A stretch of 64,000 nucleotides of DNA from an uncultured Bacteroides sp. (GTDB taxonomy: Bacteria > Bacteroidota > Bacteroidia > Cytophagales > Cyclobacteriaceae): assembly GCA_902168185.1 (NCBI GenBank), contig CABHOV010000046.1, positions 62,001 to 126,000 on the forward strand, read 5' to 3'. Below are positions 17,604-27,244 of this stretch, piece by piece (position 1 is the stretch's first letter; the number at the start of each line of letters is the position of its first letter). The notes under the pieces were generated by a model. That model worked only from the letters and a program-made list of their open reading frames with translations, ran no database searches and was not told the origin of the DNA. The position numbers and the translations under genes are program-made.

Positions 17604-18032
17604 ATGGAAAAATCAAACTTCTTACGAGGACTGGCCACCACAAGTTTCTATGCAGCTGATCTGGAAGGTGCCAAAAAATGGTATACTGACTTGCTGGGGA
17701 TTGAACCTTACTTTAACGTTCCAGGGTATATAGAATTCAGAATTGGTGATTATCAACACGAATTAGGCATCATCGACAGTAAGTATGCACCACAGGGTGC
17801 AGCAACTTCTCCTGCTGGCGCTATAGTATACTGGCACGTTGACAACCTCGAAACAACACTCGACACATTGCTTTCATCCGGAGCTACTTTATACCAACCC
17901 ATCACTGACCATAGTGGCGGAAAAGGAAGCTTCGTCACAACGTCCGTTGTTGATCCTTTCGGAAATATATTGGGCATCATGACCAACAAGCATTATCTTG
18001 AAATATTAAATCAACGTAACGCAGCATCGTAA
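17604..18032 (+). CDS. VOC family (glyoxalase/bleomycin-resistance fold) protein
   Basis: The ATG at 17604 (MEKSNFLRGLATTSFYAADL) is preferred over the in-frame ATG at 17571. The 142 residues form the two beta-alpha-beta-beta-beta modules of VOC proteins: ATTSFYAADLEGAKKWYTDL, FRIGDYQHELGII, YWHVDNLETTLDTLLSSGA, VDPFGNILGIM. His and Glu metal ligands are plausible at QHELG and HVDN. The substrate is unknown. Its stop overlaps the next start (TAATG), so the two are translated together. Confidence 0.87.
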   Translation: MEKSNFLRGLATTSFYAADLEGAKKWYTDLLGIEPYFNVPGYIEFRIGDYQHELGIIDSKYAPQGAATSPAGAIVYWHVDNLETTLDTLLSSGATLYQPITDHSGGKGSFVTTSVVDPFGNILGIMTNKHYLEILNQRNAAS

Positions 18033-18409
18033 TGGTGGAAATGAAAGACGGAAAGCAAGCTGTCTATGCCAAAACACGAAAGGAATGGAGACAATGGCTA
18101 AAGGCAAATGGCCAAACTGAAAAATCTGTCTGGCTTATCCTGTACCACAAGAAGAGCAATGTGGAATGTGTTACCAACGATGATGCTACTGAAGAGGCAG
18201 TCTGTTTCGGATGGATTGATAGTCTGTGCAAGAAAAGAGATTCCCAAAGCTATTATCTTACGTTCACGCCCCGTAAGCCAAAAAGTAAATGGAGTAAACC
18301 CAACCGCGATCGAGCTGAAAAGATGATTCAAAAGAAACTGATGACGAAACAAGGGCAAAAAGCAATCGATCTGGCAAAGCAGATTGGCACGTGGGAAACT
18401 GCTCAATAA
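18032..18409 (+). CDS. YdeI-like protein, C-terminally truncated
   Basis: A 125-residue protein with the N-terminal half of the YdeI/OmdA family: KTRKEWRQWLKANGQTEKSV, WLILYHKKS, EEAVCFGWIDSLCKKRD, FTPRKPKSKWSKPNRDRAEK. Family members usually continue for about 60 more residues with a helical C-terminal domain; here the protein ends at GTWETAQ. I found no continuing frame after the stop, so this looks like a true truncation or a short variant. It starts on the last base of the VOC gene's stop codon. Confidence 0.8.
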   Translation: MVEMKDGKQAVYAKTRKEWRQWLKANGQTEKSVWLILYHKKSNVECVTNDDATEEAVCFGWIDSLCKKRDSQSYYLTFTPRKPKSKWSKPNRDRAEKMIQKKLMTKQGQKAIDLAKQIGTWETAQ

Positions 18410-18543
18410 ACAACCAGGGCAACGTATAGGATTGACGTTGAATCAGAGCGTTCCGATGAGAATATAATTACTTGAAAACCTATACCTCACTAATCCAGAA
18501 ATCGAAATCACATTAATCGCAAATTACTTTCTAAAAGCAGATC

Positions 18544-19140
18544 ATGAACGTATTGATTGTATATAGTCATCCCAGTAAGAAATCATATACCTATCAAATC
18601 CTGGAACTCCTGAAGAATGAATTACTCCAACAACAACTGACCGTTCAAATTTCAGATCTATATGCTATAAATTTTCGGTGTGATCTGTCTGAAGAAGAGT
18701 ATATCAGAGAAGGCTTGGGTAAACGTGAATTATCAGTTCCTGATGACGTATTAGCAGAACACAAAAAAATTGAAAACGCAGACTGCATTATTTTTTTGTA
18801 CCCGGTCTTTTGGAGTGATTGTCCTGCAAAATTAAAAGGTTGGTTCGACAGAGTATATACCGTGGGTTATGCCTACAAGCATAACGATAGCATATCAAAA
18901 ATGAAGACCATGAAATATGGTCTCGCTCTGTGCACGGCCGGATATTCAAATGCTTTTCTAATTGAAACAGGTATAGCCCAAAGTATGAAAACCATTATGA
19001 TTGACGATAGGCTGGGAAACCGATTCGATCAGAAAGAGATGGTCATTCTTGGAGGTACATTAGACTTAGAGAATGTCAGACAAAAACACATCGAGAAAAT
19101 CAAAGAAATTGTAGTCAGGATCAAAACTTACCTCTCCTAG
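18544..19140 (+). CDS. NAD(P)H-dependent oxidoreductase, flavodoxin-like fold (NQO/KefF type)
   Basis: A 198-residue FMN/FAD-binding quinone-reductase-like protein: MNVLIVYSHPSKKSYTYQIL (phosphate-binding start), DLYAINFRCDLSEEEYIREG, IIFLYPVFWSDCPAKLKGWF, DRVYTVGYAYK. The family performs two-electron reduction of quinones or electrophiles with NAD(P)H. It lacks a neighbouring Kef channel gene, so the role is probably detoxification. It stands alone. Confidence 0.87.
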   Translation: MNVLIVYSHPSKKSYTYQILELLKNELLQQQLTVQISDLYAINFRCDLSEEEYIREGLGKRELSVPDDVLAEHKKIENADCIIFLYPVFWSDCPAKLKGWFDRVYTVGYAYKHNDSISKMKTMKYGLALCTAGYSNAFLIETGIAQSMKTIMIDDRLGNRFDQKEMVILGGTLDLENVRQKHIEKIKEIVVRIKTYLS

Positions 19141-19886
19141 CGCATCGTTCACATCGTGAATTAAAATTGATGTCAGTATATCTATACGCGTTATTATATT
19201 GGCTGATATACTTTGGTGTTGTAAATCTCATGATGAGAAACTGTAGTGCTAAAATCAATATATCTACAGTATATATTTACACAAGGTTTCATACATTTAT
19301 AAAAGCGCACTTAAATCACCTCGAAGTAAATCTGGTGCAACTAAAAATAAGCTGCATTTATAGGTTGCTTGCTTAAGTTCATATCTACACGTGGATTATT
19401 CCATCCTAACTATCTCAATTTCACGCAATCGTTAGCAGTCTTTTGCCCCCTAATATATTTCGATTTATAGGACCTCAAACAACCTGAACGCAGGTAACGA
19501 GTTATCTTCAAAATGTAAAATTTATTAAAAAAAACATCTGGACTGAATTACGATACAATTAACTTTTAAAGAGCCATCATTTAAACAGTTTATATACCCA
19601 CATATGAGGTATAATAATGAGTATTGGCAATAAGTTGGTTAAGCAGATCATCTTTACGACCTATAGTATAAAATCCAAAGGGGTTACTTCGCTATGTTAC
19701 ACAGGTATGGATTTCCTTTACCATAATGACAGCTGATTATGAAGGTGATGTTTACTGATTGTATTGTAATTTCTTTTTTGTTATCCAAGACTACGATAAC
19801 AAGCGCTATAGACAATCCGCTATACGATTAACTTCATTTTTCGGCGATTTATGTGATCGCATTTTTTAATACAAAGAAATTCATCT
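19141..19886. other. 746-bp AT-rich intergenic region
   Basis: No supportable gene. An open frame at 19167-19376 is AT-rich, has no family character and contains no ribosome-site context. The region must hold the pectate-lyase promoter; I see no clear TAnnTTTG element in the last 150 bp, only T-rich stretches such as TTCTTTTTTGTTATCC near 19780. Confidence 0.4.
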
Positions 19887-22800
19887 ATGCTAAAATTACG
19901 AATCCTATCATGTCTGGTTGGCGCTGTCTTGATATGTATTACTAATTTTTCATTTGCACAAAGTGATTGCCCCGTGGTTGGCTGGGCAAGTCAAAACGGT
20001 GGAGTAACAGGAGGTGGAGCAGTAACGGCTACGGTTGTTACAAACTACAACGATCTTAAAACAGCCATCACATCTACTGCCGTTAAAGTCATTCATGTAT
20101 CAGGAACAATTACAGTACCCTCTGGCGGGCGTTTAAGTTTCAAAGATCAATCCGGAAAAACAATCTATGGCTTACCAGGTTCTAAGCTGGTTTCAAGCGA
20201 TCAGTCTGCAGACAATTCAGGTATACTATATGTTCGGAACTGCTCGAATATAATATTCAAAAACCTGACGTTTGAAGGACCTGGCGCCTATGACGCTGAT
20301 GGCTGGGACAACATGACGCTGGATAATTGCACCAATATATGGATAGATCATTGTGAATTCCAGGATGGCATGGATGGGAATTTCGATATTAAAAATTCAT
20401 CAGACTATATTACAGCAACGTGGTGCAAATTTATATATAACAAGGCTCCCAGAGCCGGTGGACCGGGCGGAGCAGATGATCACAGGTTCTCTGACTTGTT
20501 TGGATCGAGTGATGGCACAACCACTGACCGGGGCAAGCTTCGCGTAACCATGCAATATTGCTGGTGGGCTCAAGGCTGCAAAGCGCGTATGCCACGCGTA
20601 CGTTTCGGTAAAGTACATTTAGCCAATAATCTTTTCAACAGTACAGTTGCTGCTCAGTGCATACAGGCAGGTTTTGAAGCCGATCTGTTGGTAGAAAGCA
20701 ATGTGTTTGAAAATGTAAACAGACCCATCGACCTGATGGATAACAACTTCACAGCGGTCACCGAAAAAAATAATAAGTTCTTAAGTACTACCGGAAGCAA
20801 AGCAGGAAGCGGTACGGCCTTTACACCGCCCTATACATTAGACGTAACGCTTGTAGACAATGTGAAAGATACGGTTATGACAAATGCCGGAGCAACACTT
20901 ACATCTGCGTCTTGCGATGTTGCCACTCCGACAACCTATACACTGAGTACTACAGCTACACCAACTGCAGGCGGAACCATTACCGGTGCGGGCACATATA
21001 CTTCAGGAACTGTAGTAACGGTAAAAGCAACACCTGCCACTGGATATACCTTTACAGGATGGAGTGGTGATGCGTCCGGAACAGCTGCTTCCATTACCGT
21101 AACCATGAGCAGTAATAAATCGGTGACTGCTAACTTTCAGGCAACGTATACTTTGTCCACCACCGCCACACCAGCTGCGGGTGGAACAATCATCGGTGCG
21201 GGCACATATCCTTCAGGAACTCTAGTAACAGTAAAAGCAACACCGGCCACTGGGTATACCTTTACAGGATGGAGTGGTGATGCATCCGGGACAGCTGCTT
21301 CCATTACCGTAACCATGAGCGGTAACAAATCGGTGACTGCTAACTTTCAGGCAACGTATACTCTCACCACCACCGCAACACCAGCTGCGGGTGGAACGAT
21401 CACCGGTGCGGGTACATATACTTCAGGAACTGTAGTGACGGTAAAAGCAACACCCGCTACCGGATATACCTTTACAGGATGGAGTGGTGATGCATCCGGG
21501 ACAGCTGCCTCTATTACAGTAACCATGAGTGGTAATAAATCGGTGACTGCTAACTTTCAAGCGGATGCCGTTACTCCTACAAACTATACACTTAGCACAA
21601 CAGCCACACCAACTGCAGGTGGAACGATTACCGGTGCAGGCACATATACTTCAGGAACTCTAGTGACGGTAAAAGCAACACCCGCCACTGGATATACCTT
21701 TACAGGATGGAGTGGTGATGCATCCGGAACAGATGCTTCCATTACCGTAACCATGAGTGGGAACAAATCCGTAACTGCGAATTTTCAAGCGGATGCCGTT
21801 GCTCCTACAAACTATATACTTAGCACCACCGCCACACCAACTGCAGGTGGAACAATCACCGGTGCAGGTACATATACCTCAGGTACTGTAGTGACGGTAA
21901 AAGCAACACCGGCCACTGGATATACCTTTACAGGATGGAGTGGTGATGCATCCGGAACGGCTGCTTCCGTTACCGTAACCATGAACGGTAACAAATCGGT
22001 GACTGCTAACTTTCAAGCGGATGCCGTTACTCCTACAAACTATACACTTAGCACTACAGCAGCACCAACGGCTGGTGGCACTATCACTGGTGAGGGCACA
22101 TATACTTCGGGAACTGTGGTGACGGTAAAAGCAACACCGGCCACTGGATATACCTTTACAGGATGGAGTGGTGATGCATCCGGAACAGACGCTTCTATTA
22201 ACGTAACCATGAGCGGTAACAAATCCGTAACTGCTAACTTTCAAGCGGATGCCGTTACTCCTACAAGCTATACACTTAGCACCACCGCCACACCAGCTGC
22301 AGGTGGTACAATCACCGGTGCCGGCACATATACTTCAGGAACCGTTGTGACGGTAAAAGCAACACCTGCCACTGGATATACCTTTACAGGATGGAGTGGC
22401 GATGCATCCGGAACAGATGCTTCTATTAACGTAACCATGAGCGGTAACAAATCGGTGACTGCGAATTTTCAGGAGCAAGTTATTGAACCCGTAACGTATA
22501 CACTTAGCACAACATCTATACCTACTGGTGGCGGCACTATACTCGGTGCAGGGACATACAATGAAGGTACTGTCGTAACCGTAACAGTTACACCTTCCAT
22601 CGGATATACATTTACCGGGTGGAGTGGCGATATATCAGACACCTCTCCTTCTGTTACAATAACGATGAACGGCGATAAATCGATTATAGCAAACTTCGAT
22701 GCGCAAAGCAGCGTGAGCACAATCGTAACACCACAAAAATTATTTTCCCCTGACAACCGAGGTGACGCCACAACAGAAACATGGTTGATTGAGAATGCAT

Positions 22801-22994
22801 ACTTGCTGGATGGATGCGAAATTATAGTATACAACCGGCAAGGACAGAAAGTATATTCTTCCGTCGGATACCCATCGCCCTGGAACGGAACACTGGATGG
22901 AAGACCACTTCCGGATGGTGCCTATTTTTACATCATCCGATATCCAAATCAGAAGAAACAAACAGGAAGTGTAACCATTGCGAGATTGAAATGA
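19887..22994 (+). CDS. Secreted pectate lyase (PL1) with eight tandem repeats and a T9SS type B (CHU_C) domain
   Basis: A 1035-residue protein. Signal peptide ends at SFAQ. The PL1 beta-helix (about 25-340) has FKNLTFEGPGAYDADGW, WIDHCEFQDGMDGNFDIK (calcium-binding acids) and RMPRVRFG (catalytic Arg). Residues about 351-938 are eight Ig-like bacterial repeats (Flg_new/InlB-B-like, each with GYTFTGWSGD and NKSVTANF). The end (LFSPDNRGDATTETWLIENA ... GAYFYIIRY) is the gliding-associated C-terminal domain, a T9SS type B signal. It cleaves polygalacturonate by beta-elimination at the cell surface. The stop overlaps the start of a PorP/SprF gene, its likely secretion partner. Confidence 0.93.
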   Translation: MLKLRILSCLVGAVLICITNFSFAQSDCPVVGWASQNGGVTGGGAVTATVVTNYNDLKTAITSTAVKVIHVSGTITVPSGGRLSFKDQSGKTIYGLPGSKLVSSDQSADNSGILYVRNCSNIIFKNLTFEGPGAYDADGWDNMTLDNCTNIWIDHCEFQDGMDGNFDIKNSSDYITATWCKFIYNKAPRAGGPGGADDHRFSDLFGSSDGTTTDRGKLRVTMQYCWWAQGCKARMPRVRFGKVHLANNLFNSTVAAQCIQAGFEADLLVESNVFENVNRPIDLMDNNFTAVTEKNNKFLSTTGSKAGSGTAFTPPYTLDVTLVDNVKDTVMTNAGATLTSASCDVATPTTYTLSTTATPTAGGTITGAGTYTSGTVVTVKATPATGYTFTGWSGDASGTAASITVTMSSNKSVTANFQATYTLSTTATPAAGGTIIGAGTYPSGTLVTVKATPATGYTFTGWSGDASGTAASITVTMSGNKSVTANFQATYTLTTTATPAAGGTITGAGTYTSGTVVTVKATPATGYTFTGWSGDASGTAASITVTMSGNKSVTANFQADAVTPTNYTLSTTATPTAGGTITGAGTYTSGTLVTVKATPATGYTFTGWSGDASGTDASITVTMSGNKSVTANFQADAVAPTNYILSTTATPTAGGTITGAGTYTSGTVVTVKATPATGYTFTGWSGDASGTAASVTVTMNGNKSVTANFQADAVTPTNYTLSTTAAPTAGGTITGEGTYTSGTVVTVKATPATGYTFTGWSGDASGTDASINVTMSGNKSVTANFQADAVTPTSYTLSTTATPAAGGTITGAGTYTSGTVVTVKATPATGYTFTGWSGDASGTDASINVTMSGNKSVTANFQEQVIEPVTYTLSTTSIPTGGGTILGAGTYNEGTVVTVTVTPSIGYTFTGWSGDISDTSPSVTITMNGDKSIIANFDAQSSVSTIVTPQKLFSPDNRGDATTETWLIENAYLLDGCEIIVYNRQGQKVYSSVGYPSPWNGTLDGRPLPDGAYFYIIRYPNQKKQTGSVTIARLK
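20937..22700 (+). repeat. Eight in-frame tandem repeats in the pectate lyase gene
   Basis: Repeat units begin (at the Tyr codon) at 20937, 21147, 21357, 21585, 21813, 22041, 22269 and 22497. The first two steps are 210 bp and the rest 228 bp; the longer units add an ADAVTPT-type linker of six residues. Units 1-7 are nearly identical in DNA, unit 8 is diverged. The pattern implies recent unit duplication or gene conversion. Confidence 0.95.
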
Positions 22995-24439
22995 AACCAG
23001 CTATAAAAATTTTATTAATCCTTATTGGCTTGCTTCCATTGTCGTTCCTGAATGGACAGGCACAACAGAGCTTAATGTATAGCCATTATTTTCTGAATCC
23101 ATTTTTATATAATCCATCTTTTGTAGCTCCTAATGGATATACCGAGGTATATCTAAACTATAGAAATCAATGGGCAGGAATTGAAGGAGCCCCCACAACC
23201 GGCACGGTAAGTATACATGTACCATTAAACTATAAAGCCGGTGTAGCATTTACAGCATACCAGGATAAAGCAGGCGTGTTAAAAACCACTACTGGCCTGA
23301 TAACATTTGCTTACCAGGTTTACCTGGGCAATAGTATAAAGGAAGAGCATAAAATTGGCTTTGGTATATCTGCAGGAATGACGAGCAACTCAATTAATGC
23401 AGGAGACGCGTATGCAAATGATCCTGTGACCGGAACAACATCTTCCTTCGAAGGGCAATTCGGTATACATTACCAGTTAAAGAACTTCAAGCTAGCCTTT
23501 GCTATTCCACGACTCTTCAGAACCTATGTTGCCTCTGAACAGGATTTCAACAAGGTTGGTGTTGAACAGATCAAGACAACAATCACTTCGGCCAGCTATA
23601 CCATAAGATTCAGCAGCAGGGTTGCTTTTGAGCCTATGGTAACCTATCGTACCTATGAAAATACAGTAAGTCAATATGAAGGACTTGGTGTAATCCACAT
23701 CGATAATATAGCATGGTTCGGTGGATCCTACCGACAAGATTATGGATCCACTGCTTTTATTGGTTTCAACATCAAGGAGAAAGTAAAAATCGGATATGCG
23801 TACGAGTTTGCAACATCGCAGATAAATTCCTTCGGGGATGGAACGCATGAGATGCAACTTGTGCTACGACTTGGGAAAAAGAAGAATGAAAGACCACAGT
23901 CAAAAAGCAAAGCACAAGTAAAACAACAGCCGGTTGAATCCAGTCCGAAAGAAGAAGAGGAAGAGGAATATGTTATCGGAGGAAAAGAACCGGAACGTGC
24001 AGCGGAAGACCAGGAACTTGCAGCAGAAGAGCCGGAACGTGCAGCAAAAGAATCTGAACATGTGGCAAAAGAATCTGGACAACAAGAGGAAGTCGCACAA
24101 CAACCACGGGTGAAGCAAGGCGGACCATTGCCAACCGCTGCCGATGGTGAAAACCAAAAAGACCAAATGGTAAAATCACTATCAGGAAACAAATTGGTTC
24201 CAGGTCATTATGTAGTAGTGGGTGCATTTCGCTCAATTGAGAATGCAAAAACCTATACGCATACACTGAAGCGAGCCGGCTATCCTGCAGACATTGCATA
24301 TCAACCTGAAAAGGGTTATTACATTGTACACATGACGAATGCGCCAACACTGCAAGAGGCACAAGAACTGCGGAATAAATATAGGCAGATGTCGCGCTAC
24401 TCTTTCCGTGATACGTGGATCCTTAGTGTAGAGGAATAA
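22991..24439 (+). CDS. PorP/SprF family T9SS outer-membrane protein with C-terminal SPOR domain
   Basis: The ATG at 22991 overlaps the lyase stop by 4 bp and starts a signal peptide (MKPAIKILLILIGLLPLSFL). Residues about 25-300 are PorP/SprF: SLMYSHYFLNPFLYNPSFVA, NYRNQWAGIEGAPTTGTVSI, GVAFTAYQDKAG, IGYAYEFATSQINSF. A charged Glu/Lys/Ala linker (about 310-405) follows, then a SPOR domain (GHYVVVGAFRSIENAKTYTH ... RDTWIL), which in other proteins binds denuded peptidoglycan. PorP/SprF proteins are matched to type B cargo; the preceding lyase has such a domain. The SPOR end may anchor the barrel to the wall. Confidence 0.9.
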   Translation: MKPAIKILLILIGLLPLSFLNGQAQQSLMYSHYFLNPFLYNPSFVAPNGYTEVYLNYRNQWAGIEGAPTTGTVSIHVPLNYKAGVAFTAYQDKAGVLKTTTGLITFAYQVYLGNSIKEEHKIGFGISAGMTSNSINAGDAYANDPVTGTTSSFEGQFGIHYQLKNFKLAFAIPRLFRTYVASEQDFNKVGVEQIKTTITSASYTIRFSSRVAFEPMVTYRTYENTVSQYEGLGVIHIDNIAWFGGSYRQDYGSTAFIGFNIKEKVKIGYAYEFATSQINSFGDGTHEMQLVLRLGKKKNERPQSKSKAQVKQQPVESSPKEEEEEEYVIGGKEPERAAEDQELAAEEPERAAKESEHVAKESGQQEEVAQQPRVKQGGPLPTAADGENQKDQMVKSLSGNKLVPGHYVVVGAFRSIENAKTYTHTLKRAGYPADIAYQPEKGYYIVHMTNAPTLQEAQELRNKYRQMSRYSFRDTWILSVEE

Positions 24440-24550
24440 CGATATAGCCTGAGGAACAGCGATTCAGGAAGGTCGACCAACTATATATTGATGATCGCAG
24501 CTGTAATAAAAAGGCCTGTGGATATTTATCCATTCCGCTTATATTGGAGC

Positions 24551-25009
24551 ATGTTTAGTCGCAAACAAGCATCCAGTATCCGACAGGAATTTTGGACCGT
24601 CTTTGGAAAGTATATGAGCCCTGTGCTCTCGGCGGAGGGTATGAAGATCAATTGGGTGAATTATCACACCCGGGTCAAGGACGTATACTTTCGCATGGAT
24701 GCAGGACAAAAATCAGCTTCGATCTATATATCTCTTGAACACAACGACTCGCATATACGCGCACTGTACTTTGAACAATTTCTGGAATTGAAAACAATCC
24801 TGCATTCCACTTTGGAAGAGACGTGGGATTGGCAGCAAGATGTATCGATAGACGGAAAGATGATCAGCAGGATCTATAAAGAATTACCAGGAGCGTCCAT
24901 CATGAACAAAGAGCATTGGCCAGACCTCATCTCCTTCTTTAAACCCAGGATTATCGCACTTGATAGCTTCTGGGAAAATGCAAAGTATACATTTGACACG
25001 CTGAAGTGA
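24551..25009 (+). CDS. DUF4268 family protein
   Basis: A 152-residue soluble protein. The in-frame ATG at 24488 adds 21 residues without family character, whereas the ATG at 24551 starts MFSRKQASSIRQEFWTVFGK, the usual DUF4268 start. Later motifs are RMDAGQKSASIYISLEHND and WPDLISFFKPRIIALDSFWE. The domain is also found in type I restriction-associated and stress proteins; its function here is unknown. It is separated by 111 bp from the sprF-like gene. Confidence 0.83.
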   Translation: MFSRKQASSIRQEFWTVFGKYMSPVLSAEGMKINWVNYHTRVKDVYFRMDAGQKSASIYISLEHNDSHIRALYFEQFLELKTILHSTLEETWDWQQDVSIDGKMISRIYKELPGASIMNKEHWPDLISFFKPRIIALDSFWENAKYTFDTLK

Positions 25010-25028
25010 ATCACACTAATAACAATTT

Positions 25029-25077
25029 TCCTGACGTGAGTACCTGGCTATATTTCTCCAGGAACTTCACGTCAGGA
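25029..25077. terminator. Bidirectional hairpin between DUF4268 and the TonB receptor
   Basis: TCCTGACGTGA and TCACGTCAGGA pair perfectly, then CCTGG/CCAGG after one bulge and one mismatch, around TATATTT-like loop sequence. It lies between convergent stops at 25009 and 25100. Confidence 0.65.
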
Positions 25078-25099
25078 TAAAATGCTTATCTATACAAGA

Positions 25100-27244
25100 C
25101 TATAATTTAAAAGTCAGTGTACCATTTATCGCTCTACCAGCTCTACCCGGTAAAGAATTTACAGTACGCGCACGATATTCCGGATAATAGATTTTTTCAT
25201 CCAGTATATTATTCGCGTATACACCAATAATAAAGTTCTTGCCAAGTTTATACTGAACATTCGCGCTTAAGTAATTATAAGCTTTTACAGCAGGGTTCAC
25301 GGCTTGTGTATAACTGCGGTCAGTATCACCACCTTTGCCATAATACGAATTGAACACACCCAGTTGCAAACCAAACGGGAACGAATAAGTAGCGCCAGCC
25401 TTCAACATTAATTTCGGCATACCGTAATCATCTTTATTTCCTTGGTCGTCAAGTGTAGTCTGATAACTGAAACCCGTTGTCAATGAAAATGAATTGGTAA
25501 CAAAAGTTTTCGTTTCCAATTCAACGCCTTGTGAGCGAAGTCTTCCTCCATTTAGATAAGTAGGAACCATAAATGTAAGACCCGGTCCAAATGAAACTTC
25601 GATTCTCTCCGAGTCATCAATCGACTGACGAATGATATCTGTTTGTAAACTATTATAGTACGTGAGATAAACTTCAAAAGTAGACTTCGTATAAAAGAGC
25701 TGTGTTTCAAATGTGCCAATAGTCTCTGGCTTTAAGTCAGCATTCGGATAAATGTCCGGGACGTTATTTCCGTAGCGTTCACTTTGCGTAGGAGAACGAA
25801 ACGCTTTACCATACAGTACCTTGATCCCCGAAGAAGTATTAACATAAAATATACTTCCGATGCGTGGTGCAATATATAAATCATTGCCTGTAACTTTATT
25901 GGTTTGTGCACCTGCAATAAGTTTAACATGCTTACCGATTGTATAATCACCTTGTGCATATATACTCCACCATGTTTGGTTATAATTTTTAACAATCTGG
26001 TAGGGTGATTCGTTACGGGGAGCAGTCTTGTCAAATGGATTGGTCGGCTCATAGCCCAATGGATTCTCTGAACTTGCAGTCTTTGAGTACGTTTTTGCGT
26101 TACCCGTTTGCGTATTCGTCAATCCGCCAATAACTAAGTTCATATTTTGAAAAGGCTTCACATAGTTAGTCAACTCTACAAGGTAGTCGTTGGATTTACC
26201 ATCATCCTCAAAATTAGAAAGAGAAGGATAAAGCTTTTTCTTGAACATGTTGTTATAGGTAACATTCAAAGTCGCGCGCCAGTTACTCGTAATCTCCTTG
26301 TCGTAGCCTAAATCAATAAGCAACCGGTCAATAGTAGTATTGAAATGCAAAGCGGCATCATCACCCCCGGCAGTCTTATTAAGCCATGATGGCAACGTAC
26401 CCATGTTGGCTTGCTTGGTATGCATATAGTTGGTCAGCAACTTAAAATCACCAAACACAAGATTAGCGTTGGAGCCAAATGATTTCTCATACATTTTGAT
26501 GGTGTTCTTGCTTGGAGGAACAACTGTGATGCTATTATCCGGTTGAATTATAATTTCGGGTTCACCGTAAGCAGAAAAATCCCATCCATCCGTATCGAAA
26601 TAATTAACACCACCAGTAAACTTAAGCTTGCCTAAATCTGCAGCACCACTTACCTGTGCCTGCTTCGATGCAAATGTACCATATGAAACACTGGCAGAAA
26701 CCGGAGCTGACTCCGAAACATTTTTAGTTATAATGTTGATAATACCAGTGAGGGCACAAGTACCATATAGAACTGAACCCGGTCCGCGAATAATTTCAAT
26801 TCGCTCCACACGGTTCAACGGGAATGAACTATATATAGCGGCGTTCATACCATTGTCAAGGCTTTCGCGAAAAGGGCGGCCATCCACCAGGATCAGAACA
26901 TTTGTATTCGCTATAGCAGTAACGTTACCACGGATGGATACCATATTGTTTCGATAGGTATAACCACTGTTAAAGTAAACATTCGTTGCTCTGTCCAATA
27001 CTTCACTCAAAGACCTCGCGCCAAATCGTTCAATATCTCTCGCACTGATTACACTAACAATGGCAGGGGCGTCTTTAATGCTCTCTGCAGATTTAGAAGC
27101 CGTTGTGATTCTGATGTTCATAATTTCTTCCAAACTCAAATCGAAATAATCATCAGCTTTCAATGTATCCGCCTGCTGTCCGTACAAGAGCAGCATTGGC
27201 CCTGAATACATTATAAAGACAAACGCGGTAAAAAGTTTTTTCAT
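25100..27244 (-). CDS. TonB-dependent outer-membrane receptor
   Basis: A 714-residue receptor with signal peptide (MKKLFTAFVFIMYSGPMLLL), a DLSLEEIMNIRITTASKSAE TonB-box region typical of colicin-I/vitamin-type receptors, plug motifs SVISARDIERFGARSLSEVL and RVERIEIIRGPGSVLYGTCA, a 22-strand barrel, and a C-terminus ending in NGTLTFKL. It has no N-terminal carboxypeptidase-like domain and no SusD partner, so it is probably a siderophore, vitamin or metal receptor rather than a glycan receptor. The ligand is unknown. It is monocistronic. Confidence 0.88.
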   Translation of the reverse strand: MKKLFTAFVFIMYSGPMLLLYGQQADTLKADDYFDLSLEEIMNIRITTASKSAESIKDAPAIVSVISARDIERFGARSLSEVLDRATNVYFNSGYTYRNNMVSIRGNVTAIANTNVLILVDGRPFRESLDNGMNAAIYSSFPLNRVERIEIIRGPGSVLYGTCALTGIINIITKNVSESAPVSASVSYGTFASKQAQVSGAADLGKLKFTGGVNYFDTDGWDFSAYGEPEIIIQPDNSITVVPPSKNTIKMYEKSFGSNANLVFGDFKLLTNYMHTKQANMGTLPSWLNKTAGGDDAALHFNTTIDRLLIDLGYDKEITSNWRATLNVTYNNMFKKKLYPSLSNFEDDGKSNDYLVELTNYVKPFQNMNLVIGGLTNTQTGNAKTYSKTASSENPLGYEPTNPFDKTAPRNESPYQIVKNYNQTWWSIYAQGDYTIGKHVKLIAGAQTNKVTGNDLYIAPRIGSIFYVNTSSGIKVLYGKAFRSPTQSERYGNNVPDIYPNADLKPETIGTFETQLFYTKSTFEVYLTYYNSLQTDIIRQSIDDSERIEVSFGPGLTFMVPTYLNGGRLRSQGVELETKTFVTNSFSLTTGFSYQTTLDDQGNKDDYGMPKLMLKAGATYSFPFGLQLGVFNSYYGKGGDTDRSYTQAVNPAVKAYNYLSANVQYKLGKNFIIGVYANNILDEKIYYPEYRARTVNSLPGRAGRAINGTLTFKL

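Noticed and set aside
19167-19376. 69-codon ORF in the 19141-19886 gap
   Set aside because: AT-rich, no family signature and no promoter or terminator nearby.
21137-22450. Several minus-strand ORFs of about 60 and 121 codons in the pectate lyase repeat region
   Set aside because: They recur with the same sequence once per repeat unit and are shadows of the tandem repeats.
20937-22700. CRISPR-like regular repeat spacing
   Set aside because: The units are 210-228 bp, in frame, contiguous without unique spacers and code for a protein domain.
23740-24362. Minus-strand ORFs opposite the acidic linker of the SprF-SPOR gene
   Set aside because: Low-complexity Ser/Phe/Cys-rich shadows of the Glu/Lys/Ala codons.
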